64,000 bases of DNA from an uncultured Anaeroplasmataceae bacterium. GTDB taxonomy: Bacteria > Bacillota_I > Bacilli_A > Acholeplasmatales > Anaeroplasmataceae. Positions within the stretch are counted from its first letter, which is position 1, and each line of letters starts with the position of its first letter. Below, one piece after another: positions 18,335-25,263 of this stretch. The stretch lies in contig CANRFF010000001.1 in assembly GCA_947629825.1 (NCBI GenBank), positions 124,001 through 188,000 on the forward strand, written 5' to 3'. A program made the position numbers and the translations under genes. The notes below the pieces were generated by a model. That model saw only the letters and a program-made list of their open reading frames with translations. It did not search any database and had not been told where the DNA came from.

Positions 18335-18826
18335 TTATTGTAATAGACGGATGCTATCGATAATTTCTTGGACCTGCTCTTTGGTCAATTTACAATGGAT
18401 TGAATAGTGTAGTTCATTATTTTTATTATAAAAGGCCAATTGATGAGAAGAGTTTTTCGAAGATCCTTTAATAAAAAAACTTAAAATTACGATAATTACT
18501 CCCAGTCCGATCGCAACTCCAATCCCATAAAGCGGAGAATTTGTTTCACTGGAACTGGTCAACGGACCGATTAAAATACAAGCAACAATGATAATAAATA
18601 ATCCTATGATGAATAATACGGGATTAACGAATCCTTTGTGTAAATTACTGGATAGATCATATTTAACCGTCGAAATTTCTTTTAAAGGAATACTGATTTC
18701 AGAATATGTTTCATTCAAATCATGTGTATTCCCACTAAAAGAGGTCTTTATAATAGATAGATCTTTCTCTTTAATGACCATTTTTGTAGTATCGGTTTTG
18801 GTGTTTTCTAATAACAACTCTTTCAT
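18335..18826 (-). CDS. Two-helix membrane protein of the element
   Basis: 163 residues, family not recognised. A soluble N-terminal region of mostly beta character (1-60) is followed by two membrane helices (about 65-88 and 99-120, VLFIIGLFIIIVACILIG and IGVAIGLGVIIVILSFFI), then a C-terminal segment with LTKEQVQEIIDSIRLLQ. The layout resembles PH-domain-like membrane proteins. Its ATG overlaps the stop of the XRE gene (ATGA), so repressor and membrane protein are translated together. A broken copy lies in the remnant element. Confidence 0.6.
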   Translation of the reverse strand: MKELLLENTKTDTTKMVIKEKDLSIIKTSFSGNTHDLNETYSEISIPLKEISTVKYDLSSNLHKGFVNPVLFIIGLFIIIVACILIGPLTSSSETNSPLYGIGVAIGLGVIIVILSFFIKGSSKNSSHQLAFYNKNNELHYSIHCKLTKEQVQEIIDSIRLLQ

Positions 18827-19044
18827 AAACTGTCCTCGCTTTCTTTAGATAGATCTTTCTTAAGCATATCATCTATTGTAATTTTGTAAATTGAACAAAT
18901 ATCAATTAATCTCTGATAATTAGGTTCTTGCCCTTTTAGATATTTTGTTATTTGTTGTCTATTAATATGTAGTTTAAGAGCTAGTTGGTTCTGATTAATA
19001 TCGGTAGTTTTTGTTAAGTAAAGAAGATTACTTGAAAAGTACAA
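18823..19044 (-). CDS. Small XRE-family repressor of the element
   Basis: About 73 residues from a TTG start at 19044, eight bases after GGAGG; the frame is open to 19059, but that would put the start inside the ribosome site. The helix-turn-helix is INQNQLALKLHINRQQITKYLKG (about 16-38). The tail ends DLSKESEDSL, a tag shared with three of the XRE genes of the remnant element. Palindromic operators TGTAATC-A6-GATTACA lie beyond its 5' end. It probably represses the element's rightward promoters and itself. Confidence 0.75.
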   Translation of the reverse strand: MYFSSNLLYLTKTTDINQNQLALKLHINRQQITKYLKGQEPNYQRLIDICSIYKITIDDMLKKDLSKESEDSL

Positions 19045-19067
19045 TTTTAAAACCTCCAAACATAAAA

Positions 19068-19135
19068 TGTAATCAAAAATGTTGACATTTAGAAATTAGC
19101 ATGGTATTATTTCGTTGTAATCAAAAAAGATTACA
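19068..19135 (+). promoter_or_regulatory. Rightward promoter with XRE-type operator, copy 1
   Basis: TTGACA (19082) and TATTAT (19105), 17 bases apart. The palindrome TGTAATC-AAAAAA-GATTACA sits at 19116-19135, just after the -10, and a half-site TGTAATC lies at 19068. A repressor bound here would block transcription. Confidence 0.65.
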
Positions 19136-19195
19136 CAAGCCAACAAAAAAACAAAAAACGGCAGTTTTCCTATAAAAAAATATGAAAATTAAAAT
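19068..19195. repeat. Direct repeat, copy 1 (promoter-operator block)
   Basis: About 125 bases repeated almost exactly at 19388-19507: promoter, operator palindrome, GCCAACAAAAAA and CGGCAGTTTTCCTATAAA. The two copies differ mainly by a 4-base change next to the -10. Confidence 0.85.
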
Positions 19196-19387
19196 TCGAC
19201 ACTTTGATTATATCACATTTTTTAAGGATTATAAGCCCCGTTTTAAGATTTTTGTTGAAAAAAGGAACCAGAAAGAACCATTCATTCTCAGTTCCAGAGT
19301 CGGTTGCCCGGAAGAACTCGATTCTTCCGGGAACGAACTTTAAAAGAAAGAGGATAAAACTATGAAATCAAAACTCCAAAAATCAAA
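19196..19387 (+). ncRNA. Candidate regulatory RNA segment with hairpins
   Basis: Untranslated DNA between the two promoter copies. It holds the hairpin GGAAC...GTTCC (about 19264-19295), whose loop displays CCATTCATTCTCAG, and a strong hairpin CCCGGAAGAA-ctcga-TTCTTCCGGG (about 19307-19331). The sequence CCATTCATTCTCAGTT is an exact 16-base complement of the start of two leader RNAs at 22694 and 25170. Only a 16-codon frame with a ribosome site lies at its end. A related segment exists at about 31010-31170. Calling it a trans-acting RNA is inference. Confidence 0.4.
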
Positions 19388-19452
19388 TGTAATCAAAAAT
19401 GTTGACATTTAGAAATTAGCATGGTATTATTTTGTAATCAAAAAAGATTACA
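19388..19452 (+). promoter_or_regulatory. Rightward promoter with XRE-type operator, copy 2
   Basis: TTGACA (19402), 17 bases, TATTAT (19425); operator TGTAATC-AAAAAA-GATTACA at 19433-19452 and half-site at 19388. It drives the gene at 19549. Confidence 0.65.
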
Positions 19453-19507
19453 CAAGCCAACAAAAAAACAAAAAACGGCAGTTTTCCTATAAAAAAATAT
19501 GAAAATT
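19388..19507. repeat. Direct repeat, copy 2 (promoter-operator block)
   Basis: Second copy of the 19068-19195 block. Confidence 0.85.
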
Positions 19508-19548
19508 TATCGAGAATCAAGAAAGGTTTATGAAAAATACGGAGACTT

Positions 19549-20040
19549 ATGAAAAAGAAAAATTATTCGAATTATCAAAATCCCAAATCAAAAGAATTAA
19601 ATAAAAAACCGGTAAAAAAAGGATCTGTAATCGTTGGGAAACTATCCGACTATGAAAAATTACCTAAAACGGAGGTGGATCATAAAAGAGAATCCATTGT
19701 TGTTTTAAAGAGTCCGGAAAAAGAACTGGGGGTCGTTTATATTCACGGTCTCAAAGGAAAGGACGGAAAATCCCGGAGTAAAAAAGTAGATGCCGGATTG
19801 TGGACAGAAATTGAAAAAAAAGGTCAAAAAGTATATGTTGATATTGATATCAGAGTAAAAGATGTTCATGGAAATCCGATCAAACAAGGTCCGAAGTTTC
19901 AGAACACCGGAGTGATGATTTCCGAATCTGAAATGAAGAAAGTGGAAGAACACATCTTTAAAAAAAAGGGTCGTAAGAAACATAGTATTAGAAATATCAT
20001 ATCAGAAAACAAGAAAAAAACAGAAACAAAAAAAGGCTAA
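19549..20040 (+). CDS. Basic, Lys-rich protein of the element, unknown
   Basis: 163 residues and very Lys-rich. Disordered basic ends (NYSNYQNPKSKELNKKPVKK and KKKGRKKHSIRN) flank a beta-rich core with VVYIHGLKGKDGKSRSKKVDAG and VYVDIDIRVKDVHGNPIKQG. I do not recognise the family; a nucleic-acid-binding role would suit the charge. It is the first gene rightward of the repressor, where such elements often place excision, replication or mobilisation functions. A frameshifted copy lies at 31183-31572. The segment NTGVMI is shared, also at DNA level, with the protein at 20855. Confidence 0.6.
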   Translation: MKKKNYSNYQNPKSKELNKKPVKKGSVIVGKLSDYEKLPKTEVDHKRESIVVLKSPEKELGVVYIHGLKGKDGKSRSKKVDAGLWTEIEKKGQKVYVDIDIRVKDVHGNPIKQGPKFQNTGVMISESEMKKVEEHIFKKKGRKKHSIRNIISENKKKTETKKG

Positions 20041-20064
20041 CAAAGTAGCCTTAATGGGTTTTTT
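20033..20064 (+). terminator. Terminator after the Lys-rich gene
   Basis: AAGGCTA / TAGCCTT stem overlapping the stop codon, with a T6 run 6 bases later. It is conserved in the remnant element at about 31565-31596. Confidence 0.65.
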
Positions 20065-20199
20065 CAGCACCTTTCCTCGGCATCCGGTATTTCTTCCTAC
20101 ACCCTAACGTGCTTTTATTCTAACACTGGAAGAATTAAAAGTCAACTGAAAAAATCAAATTTATTAGAAAATTAGAAAAAGGAAAGAGGTAAAAAAGAA

Positions 20200-20379
20200 A
20201 TGTTAGATTTTAAACTAAGAGAAAAACTGGAAGAAGTCATCAAAAATTCCGGATTATTGGAGTGTAGTATTATTGTTTCGGTCAATCGAAGTGAGGTCGA
20301 TATTGAAGAATTATCATCGTTTCTAACCGCAGAGGACATCGAAGAACTGTTACTTTATAAAGGGGCGGTTGAAGAATGA
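20200..20379 (+). CDS. Small acidic protein of the element
   Basis: 59 residues starting MLDFKLREKLEEVIKNSG, with a GGAAAGAGG ribosome site about 9 bases upstream. It is acidic, one alpha-helix plus a short beta segment (ECSIIVSVNRSEVDIEEL). Its TGA overlaps the ATG of the next gene, which supports it as a real coupled gene. Function unknown. Confidence 0.6.
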   Translation: MLDFKLREKLEEVIKNSGLLECSIIVSVNRSEVDIEELSSFLTAEDIEELLLYKGAVEE

Positions 20380-20687
20380 AAGTGATTGTAAAGGAAGCAT
20401 TCCGCCCGGCACAGATCCAACACATCGAAAATGAATTGGATAACATACAAAAGATTATCGGTGGATATATCGACTGTATCACTATTTTTGGCGGGAATAT
20501 CTGTATTATTGTCGATGATGAGGCGGTTTTAAAAATGAGACATCCCAATGTTTATTGTCCGGAGATCGGACAGGGCATTCGAGGAACCGTTATTTTTTGC
20601 GGAGTGGAAGAAGATGATTTTCGAAGTTTAACCGACAAAGAAGTTGCTGTTATTTCGAATTACATCAATCTTTTTTCAATTACTTAG
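20376..20687 (+). CDS. DUF3846-like protein
   Basis: 103 residues. MKVIVKEAFRPAQIQHIENEL followed by DNIQKIIGGYIDCITIF and a central IVDDEAVLKMRHPN match the layout of DUF3846, a small family found on phages, plasmids and integrative elements; the C-terminal GTVIFCGVEEDDFRSLTD also fits. The function is not known. It is coupled to the small acidic gene and ends before a structured untranslated region. Confidence 0.6.
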   Translation: MKVIVKEAFRPAQIQHIENELDNIQKIIGGYIDCITIFGGNICIIVDDEAVLKMRHPNVYCPEIGQGIRGTVIFCGVEEDDFRSLTDKEVAVISNYINLFSIT

Positions 20688-20698
20688 TCTTCGATTTT

Positions 20699-20830
20699 GA
20701 AGACCGCATTTTGCCCTCTTGGCCTCTCCCAACAACTATCCAGAGAGGGCAAAGTGGGGTCTTTCAAATAGATTCAACCCCATACCTCATCCTTTTTGTG
20801 GGAACCGGCCATGCATCGCATGGCCATTCC
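20699..20830 (+). promoter_or_regulatory. Structured leader with competing hairpins
   Basis: A long stem pairs GAAGACC...TTTTGCCCTCT with AGAGGGCAAA...GGGTCTTTC (20699-20765). An alternative stem TGGGGT (20755) with ACCCCA (about 20777) uses part of the same bases, so the two exclude each other. A perfect hairpin GGCCATGC-ATC-GCATGGCC, extended by flanking GGAA/TTCC, lies at 20801-20830. The ribosome site AAGGAGG of the next gene follows. It could be an attenuator, a protein-binding RNA or an origin-like site. Confidence 0.45.
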
Positions 20831-20854
20831 TAAAGGAGAATAAGGAGGCTTATT

Positions 20855-21415
20855 ATGGTAAAAAAAGTATATAAAAACACCGGAGTGATGATTTATGAAG
20901 AAAATAACCGTGTTTTTATCGATATTGATGATTTAAAAAAACTATTGGTGGATCTCTGCTTGTCCAAAACGAGGCTGGATATTCATTCCATCAGAGTGAT
21001 TTCTTATCTTTTGGAATCCCTTAAAAGAACCCATGAAGTTTATTCGATTTCACAGGAAAAAGACGTCAACGAAGAATCGTATCAATTACCCCTATTGAAA
21101 TCAAGAATCAAGAAATTGATCCAGACATCCTATTCATTTTCTAAAAAAGAAAAACCGATGGATAGTGGTCTGGATGAACTTGAGGTCTCTTTGGCACCGG
21201 AACCGGAACAGATGAATCTGAATCAAGATCAGATTGACCATCTGTTTCATAGTATCGATCTGATTCTTTCCGGAATCGATAATCTGATCAAAACAACGTC
21301 TCAATCTCAGGTTCGAACCGCAAGTAATGAAAAAACAAAAGAAAAGAAAAAAGAAGAAAAAAAGAAAGTTGAATCAACTGATTCCGATGATATCGATCAG
21401 TTGATCGGCGTCTAA
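20855..21415 (+). CDS. Unknown acidic/Lys-rich protein of the element
   Basis: 186 residues, ATG behind AAGGAGG. The N-terminal domain (about 1-65) starts with VYKNTGVMIYEENNRVFIDIDDLKKLL and is alpha/beta. A helical middle (about 120-145, NLNQDQIDHLFHSIDLILSGID) and a Lys/Glu-rich low-complexity tail (EKTKEKKKEEKKK) follow. No family recognised. It shares NTGVMI and about 19 bases of DNA with the gene at 19549, so one may have donated a segment to the other. Confidence 0.55.
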   Translation: MVKKVYKNTGVMIYEENNRVFIDIDDLKKLLVDLCLSKTRLDIHSIRVISYLLESLKRTHEVYSISQEKDVNEESYQLPLLKSRIKKLIQTSYSFSKKEKPMDSGLDELEVSLAPEPEQMNLNQDQIDHLFHSIDLILSGIDNLIKTTSQSQVRTASNEKTKEKKKEEKKKVESTDSDDIDQLIGV

Positions 21416-21490
21416 GACGCATCGAGAAGTCATTAGATAGATTATTGTACATTCGATTCGTCTATTTGAAACAGAAAGGAGTGGTATATT

Positions 21491-22243
21491 ATGAAAGATA
21501 TGGAATACAGTGCGCATGGAATTTCGTTTTCCGAGTATCTTCGCTTAGATACCATTCCTGTATGGATAAAGGTCCTTTTTTATTTGATTGAATGGTATAT
21601 TCATCCAAAGCATAAAGGATCTGTTTTCTTTCAAAAATATTCCACCATCGAAAGATGGTTCCGAAGATGTGGTGTGTCCGGCTACCGGAATCTGGAACGG
21701 GACATCCGGGATGCATTTTATATCTTGGAAGATTTGGAACTGATTAAAAAAGTCTATGCCTCCGGGAAGAAGAGCGAATCGGAAAATCCGAACGCATACA
21801 TCTATCGAAAAGTATACCTTAACTGGAATCGAATCCACAAATATCTTTCGATTTTCACAACGGAAGGTGCGTTTAAAAATTTAAAGGCCAAAAGCCGGCT
21901 GAAAAAACTGGTACAATGCCGTTTTTTGTCTTACACGAAGAAATTACAGGTTGCCTTTGAAAAGGCGATGAAAGAGGCCGTTTTGGAAAAATATGAAACG
22001 GCCAAGAAGATGTTTTATGGGTTTCTATATAAGATCTCGTCGAAGTACTATAACGTCAAACGTTTGATTTATAACTTTATTCCGGAACACGAACGAAATC
22101 TGCAGAAAGAACAGGATGAGGAAGAATGGATCCGCTTGGCCGATTCTTCCGGCATTTTCTACAAACTCGATGTGGGATCATCTTCTGAATCCACTCGAAA
22201 AACTCCACCAAAAGCCCTTTTGGATTTCTTTAATCGCATTTAA
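21491..22243 (+). CDS. Winged-helix-like protein, possible replication initiator
   Basis: 250 residues, ribosome site AAAGGAGTGG. The N-terminal half resembles the wHTH layout of plasmid and phage replication or regulator proteins: SVFFQKYSTIERWFRRCGVSGYRNLERDIRDAFYILEDLELI (about 45-85), then YIYRKVYLNWNRIHKYL. The rest is helical and basic. I cannot name a family; initiator or transcription factor are both possible. Two terminators follow, so it ends the first rightward transcript. Confidence 0.5.
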   Translation: MKDMEYSAHGISFSEYLRLDTIPVWIKVLFYLIEWYIHPKHKGSVFFQKYSTIERWFRRCGVSGYRNLERDIRDAFYILEDLELIKKVYASGKKSESENPNAYIYRKVYLNWNRIHKYLSIFTTEGAFKNLKAKSRLKKLVQCRFLSYTKKLQVAFEKAMKEAVLEKYETAKKMFYGFLYKISSKYYNVKRLIYNFIPEHERNLQKEQDEEEWIRLADSSGIFYKLDVGSSSESTRKTPPKALLDFFNRI

Positions 22244-22283
22244 TTAAAATCGTTCGTGTCTACAAATTGAATCTAAAAAAAAT

Positions 22284-22339
22284 GAGGTATGATATACCTC
22301 TTTTCGTGTTTACAGAAACCTTCTTCGGAAGGTTTTTTT
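22284..22339 (+). terminator. Tandem terminators
   Basis: GAGGTAT-GAT-ATACCTC followed by T4 (22284-22304), then AACCTTC-ttcg-GAAGGTT followed by a T-run (22317-22339). Confidence 0.8.
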
Positions 22340-22659
22340 ATTCGAATCCGGACGAATAATCATGTTCGATTTGTCAAAAATGCCGTCCGATTTTTGAAAA
22401 AGTATGTAGACAAAATCAGAAACTATGACACATAGAAAGGATTTTAAAGGTAAATTTCTAATAATATTAGAAAATCTAAATAATCTGTCGAAACCACCAT
22501 ATCGCCAAAATTAGGACGTTCAAGGCCCCCTATTACTCACAGGGGGCCATATTTTGTTGCCGGCTACGCCATTATGACATACATCAATATTGATACTTTT
22601 TTCTTTACGATAAATCCCCCCCTTACCGTGAAAATGATTGGAACTGAGGCTTTTTCAAT
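22340..22659. other. Non-coding stretch with a GC-rich hairpin
   Basis: About 320 bases without a supported gene. It contains GGCCCCC and GGGGGCC separated by 11 bases (22524-22548), a stable hairpin without a good T-run. This is a candidate protein-binding or origin/transfer site, not a standard terminator. The rest shows no repeat or gene. Confidence 0.5.
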
Positions 22660-22688
22660 TTGACTGTATGCAGGATTTGGGGTATAAT
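22660..22688 (+). promoter_or_regulatory. Promoter of leader 1
   Basis: TTGACT, 17 bases, TATAAT. Transcription would start at about 22694, at the first base of the conserved leader. Confidence 0.8.
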
Positions 22689-22693
22689 GAAAT

Positions 22694-22775
22694 CAACTGA
22701 GAATGAATGGGAACGAACTGGATCAACATCTGGTTTTTTTCATCATTCTCTTTTTCTTTTTTGTTGGCCGAAAAA
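22694..22775 (+). promoter_or_regulatory. Attenuator-like leader RNA, copy 1
   Basis: Begins AACTGAGAATGAATGG. GAGAATGA (22699) pairs with TCATTCTC (22743), followed by a T-rich tract, so it looks like an intrinsic terminator in the leader. A second small hairpin, CTTTTTT-gttggcc-AAAAAAG-like, abuts the ribosome site AGGAGG. Nearly identical to 25170-25250. Confidence 0.6.
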
Positions 22776-22791
22776 AGGAGGAAAACAAAAA

Positions 22792-23166
22792 ATGACAGAA
22801 GCATATCGAATTGCCTTAAAAGGACTGGAGTCATTCAAAAATCTTACACCTCGCTTGGCCGATTTTTTCATCGACTATTTCGAACTCTTCAACGTTCCCG
22901 GCGGATGTAAAGAATCGAATCAGTATTTTGCCACCCGTGAGGGAGTCGGTCTTTCGACAATCGAAGTTCGTTTTAAAAAACTCCGGGATGCTAAAATCAT
23001 CCAGACGGAGATCAATTATTTTTATCAACCAGATGCATGTAATAATCCGTCCGGATACATCACATCCAGAGTCATTACAATCGACCCGGTTTTTAAGGCC
23101 AAATTGGAAGATCTGGCACGCCGGGTACAAGACCGGTTAAATGAATTAAAAGGGGGAAAAAGATGA
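22792..23166 (+). CDS. Winged-helix-like regulator or replication protein
   Basis: 124 residues from the ATG at 22792, behind AAAGGAGG; an upstream open frame covers only the leader. The centre has a helix-turn-helix-like stretch (NQYFATREGVGLSTIEVRFKKL) with a following wing (AKIIQTEINYFYQP...GYITSRVITID). It ends Lys/Gly-rich. Family not recognised. It is immediately followed by the large membrane protein gene (1 base between), so the two form an operon under the attenuator leader. Confidence 0.55.
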   Translation: MTEAYRIALKGLESFKNLTPRLADFFIDYFELFNVPGGCKESNQYFATREGVGLSTIEVRFKKLRDAKIIQTEINYFYQPDACNNPSGYITSRVITIDPVFKAKLEDLARRVQDRLNELKGGKR

Positions 23167-23167
23167 A

Positions 23168-25126
23168 ATGGAACCGATGATTTTATATCGATCCGGATTT
23201 TTTTGGATAGAAAAAATCAAAACGGCTGGCCGATTTTTAAAAAATCTTTTGATTTTGCCACTAAAACCGATTGCCCGGACATTTTCCCAAGTAAGAACCG
23301 GTCTTCTGGAACGATTCCATCATTTTTATTATGAGGTTTTTCCGAGAATCGATTTTGTCAAAAAGAAATTTCGAAAGAAGATCTATCTTTTTATTATTTT
23401 TACCGGCTTTGGCCTGCTGATTTTTTGGATCACTTCGATGTTTTTAAAAAATGAGGTCTTAGAAATCATTTTAAAAAATATGTTTTTGACTGTTTGCGTT
23501 ATTGCCGGCACTCTGATTCTCAGTTATCTAGTATTCATTGCTTTCTTGTATCTTTATCAATATTATGCCGGGGAAGAAACGATCCAGGAACAGGCCCGGG
23601 CAGCAAGTCAGGAATATGTTTCTGAATTTTTGCCTAAAATCGCCAAAATTTATGGAAAAACCGGGAAAGGCAAGGATGAAACAATGGCCGGTCTTTCGAC
23701 TTTTTTGGTCGAGGGGTTCAAAAAAAAGATCCGGACACGCATGGAAGAGATCCAGGAGATCTGTTCTACTATGTTCGATTTCGATACACTGGATCAAATG
23801 ATTCTTGAACATGCGGATCTCTTTTATTCATCGTCGGAAAAAATCACAAAGTCCAATTTTTTTGATTTTGCCTCCCGGAATCATTTTTTCATCCGAAAAA
23901 ATTATCAGAACCGAATCTCGATTCACGATTTTATCGAAAGCGCCCGGATGCACCGTGAAAATATTATTCTCAAGTCTGACTATCTGGTTGACGCTGGCGG
24001 AACCAATAAGAAGCACTACATCGAATTATTGTATGAATATACCATGCTTCGAATCCGGCTTTTGGAAGGACATTTTATATTTTCAAATCAACCAATGTTC
24101 GAAGATCTCGAGTCCGGAACCGGTGCGGCCATTTTTTCTATATATTATCTGATTTCGAAAAATCAAAAGCCGGTTCGAAAAATGGAAGAAAACGATCACG
24201 GCCAAAAAGAACAGAAAGAGTATGTCGAAAAAGTAATGTTCCCTTTCAAAAACTTTATCGGAATCTGTGAAACCGAAGCCGGAGTCCATTATCTGAATTT
24301 AGATCGTCGGGTCAACCGGATTCTACAAGATTTCGGAATCCGGGATACAAAGGCTTTTAACCGGCATTTTTTCCCGGATTTTTTCTGGTACCAGACTGAT
24401 CAGGCTCCGGAAAGGACGAGTAAACTTTTTCGAGAACTGGATCATGCATTCATCTATCCAGACTCACGCCGGATAATCGTTGGTGGAAAACGAATGAATC
24501 GGATTTATCTGAAAAAAATCGAACTTTTGGACGAAAAAATCCGGAAAGTTCAAAAAAAGATGGAAAAAAGGAAGATCCATATCGATGTGGACAAAGAGAC
24601 GAGATATCTTATTTCTTCCGGAAAAAACAAATACTATAATCTTTTATTGAAATTCAAACATTTTTTTGAAGATTCCTCCAAAAATCGATTGAAGATTTTA
24701 AAACTGGAAGAAGAAAAAAGGAAATTGCTATATTTGAAGAATCAGAACGCATACCGGCATTCCTACATCGAAAAAATACTGACGATTTCAGAAACCACTC
24801 CACAATGCAATTCCGGAAAAACAATTTATCGCCCGGGCGATATCATCAATCATCCGGACATCATCATCAATGCTTATTCAGTCAAATTAACTTTTCGATT
24901 GTCTGATTGTTGGCGCTATGATACACACTACATGAAATCACTGAGGAATAACCGGGCGGACCAAAGCGAACTCAATCTGATTGATGTCCCGGAATGGGAT
25001 CCGTCGATGACTTTAAAAAAAGAAGATATACTTACAATGGGATATTACCAAGAAGCAGATCTCTTTGGCATTTCATCCGATGAAATGGATTTGATTCACT
25101 TTAAAAAAAATCAGAAAAAAAATTAG
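23168..25126 (+). CDS. Large membrane-anchored protein of unknown function
   Basis: 652 residues. Two membrane helices lie close together near the N-terminus (about 70-90 and 100-125, IYLFIIFTGFGLLIFWI and TVCVIAGTLILSYLVFIAFLYLY), with basic flanks. A long, charged, mostly helical cytoplasmic part follows, with a probable coiled coil around 455-540 (EKIRKVQKKMEKRKIHID, KILKLEEEKRKLLYLKNQ). No Walker A, relaxase or nuclease motif is visible. It is rich in Phe, Ile, Arg and Lys. It lies in an operon with the winged-helix protein, and the two together could form an uncharacterised maintenance, transfer or defence module. Confidence 0.55.
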   Translation: MEPMILYRSGFFWIEKIKTAGRFLKNLLILPLKPIARTFSQVRTGLLERFHHFYYEVFPRIDFVKKKFRKKIYLFIIFTGFGLLIFWITSMFLKNEVLEIILKNMFLTVCVIAGTLILSYLVFIAFLYLYQYYAGEETIQEQARAASQEYVSEFLPKIAKIYGKTGKGKDETMAGLSTFLVEGFKKKIRTRMEEIQEICSTMFDFDTLDQMILEHADLFYSSSEKITKSNFFDFASRNHFFIRKNYQNRISIHDFIESARMHRENIILKSDYLVDAGGTNKKHYIELLYEYTMLRIRLLEGHFIFSNQPMFEDLESGTGAAIFSIYYLISKNQKPVRKMEENDHGQKEQKEYVEKVMFPFKNFIGICETEAGVHYLNLDRRVNRILQDFGIRDTKAFNRHFFPDFFWYQTDQAPERTSKLFRELDHAFIYPDSRRIIVGGKRMNRIYLKKIELLDEKIRKVQKKMEKRKIHIDVDKETRYLISSGKNKYYNLLLKFKHFFEDSSKNRLKILKLEEEKRKLLYLKNQNAYRHSYIEKILTISETTPQCNSGKTIYRPGDIINHPDIIINAYSVKLTFRLSDCWRYDTHYMKSLRNNRADQSELNLIDVPEWDPSMTLKKEDILTMGYYQEADLFGISSDEMDLIHFKKNQKKN

Positions 25127-25133
25127 GGGTCGC

Positions 25134-25162
25134 TTGACTTTCATTTTTAAAAGTGATATTAA
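25134..25162 (+). promoter_or_regulatory. Promoter of leader 2
   Basis: TTGACT, 17 bases, TATTAA, with the same start-site spacing to AACTGAGAATGAATGG as in copy 1. Confidence 0.65.
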
Positions 25163-25169
25163 GATAAGT

Positions 25170-25250
25170 AACTGAGAATGAATGGGAATTGACTAGATCA
25201 ACATCTGGTTTTTTTCATCATTCTCTTTTTTGTTGGCCAAAAAAGAAAAA
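25170..25250 (+). promoter_or_regulatory. Attenuator-like leader RNA, copy 2
   Basis: Near-identical to 22694-22775: AACTGAGAATGAATGGGA, then ATCAACATCTGG, TCATCATTCTC plus T-run, and TTTTTTGTTGGCC followed by AAAAAAG. It precedes the ribosome site of the surface protein gene. Confidence 0.6.
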
Positions 25251-25263
25251 AGGAGAAAAGAAA

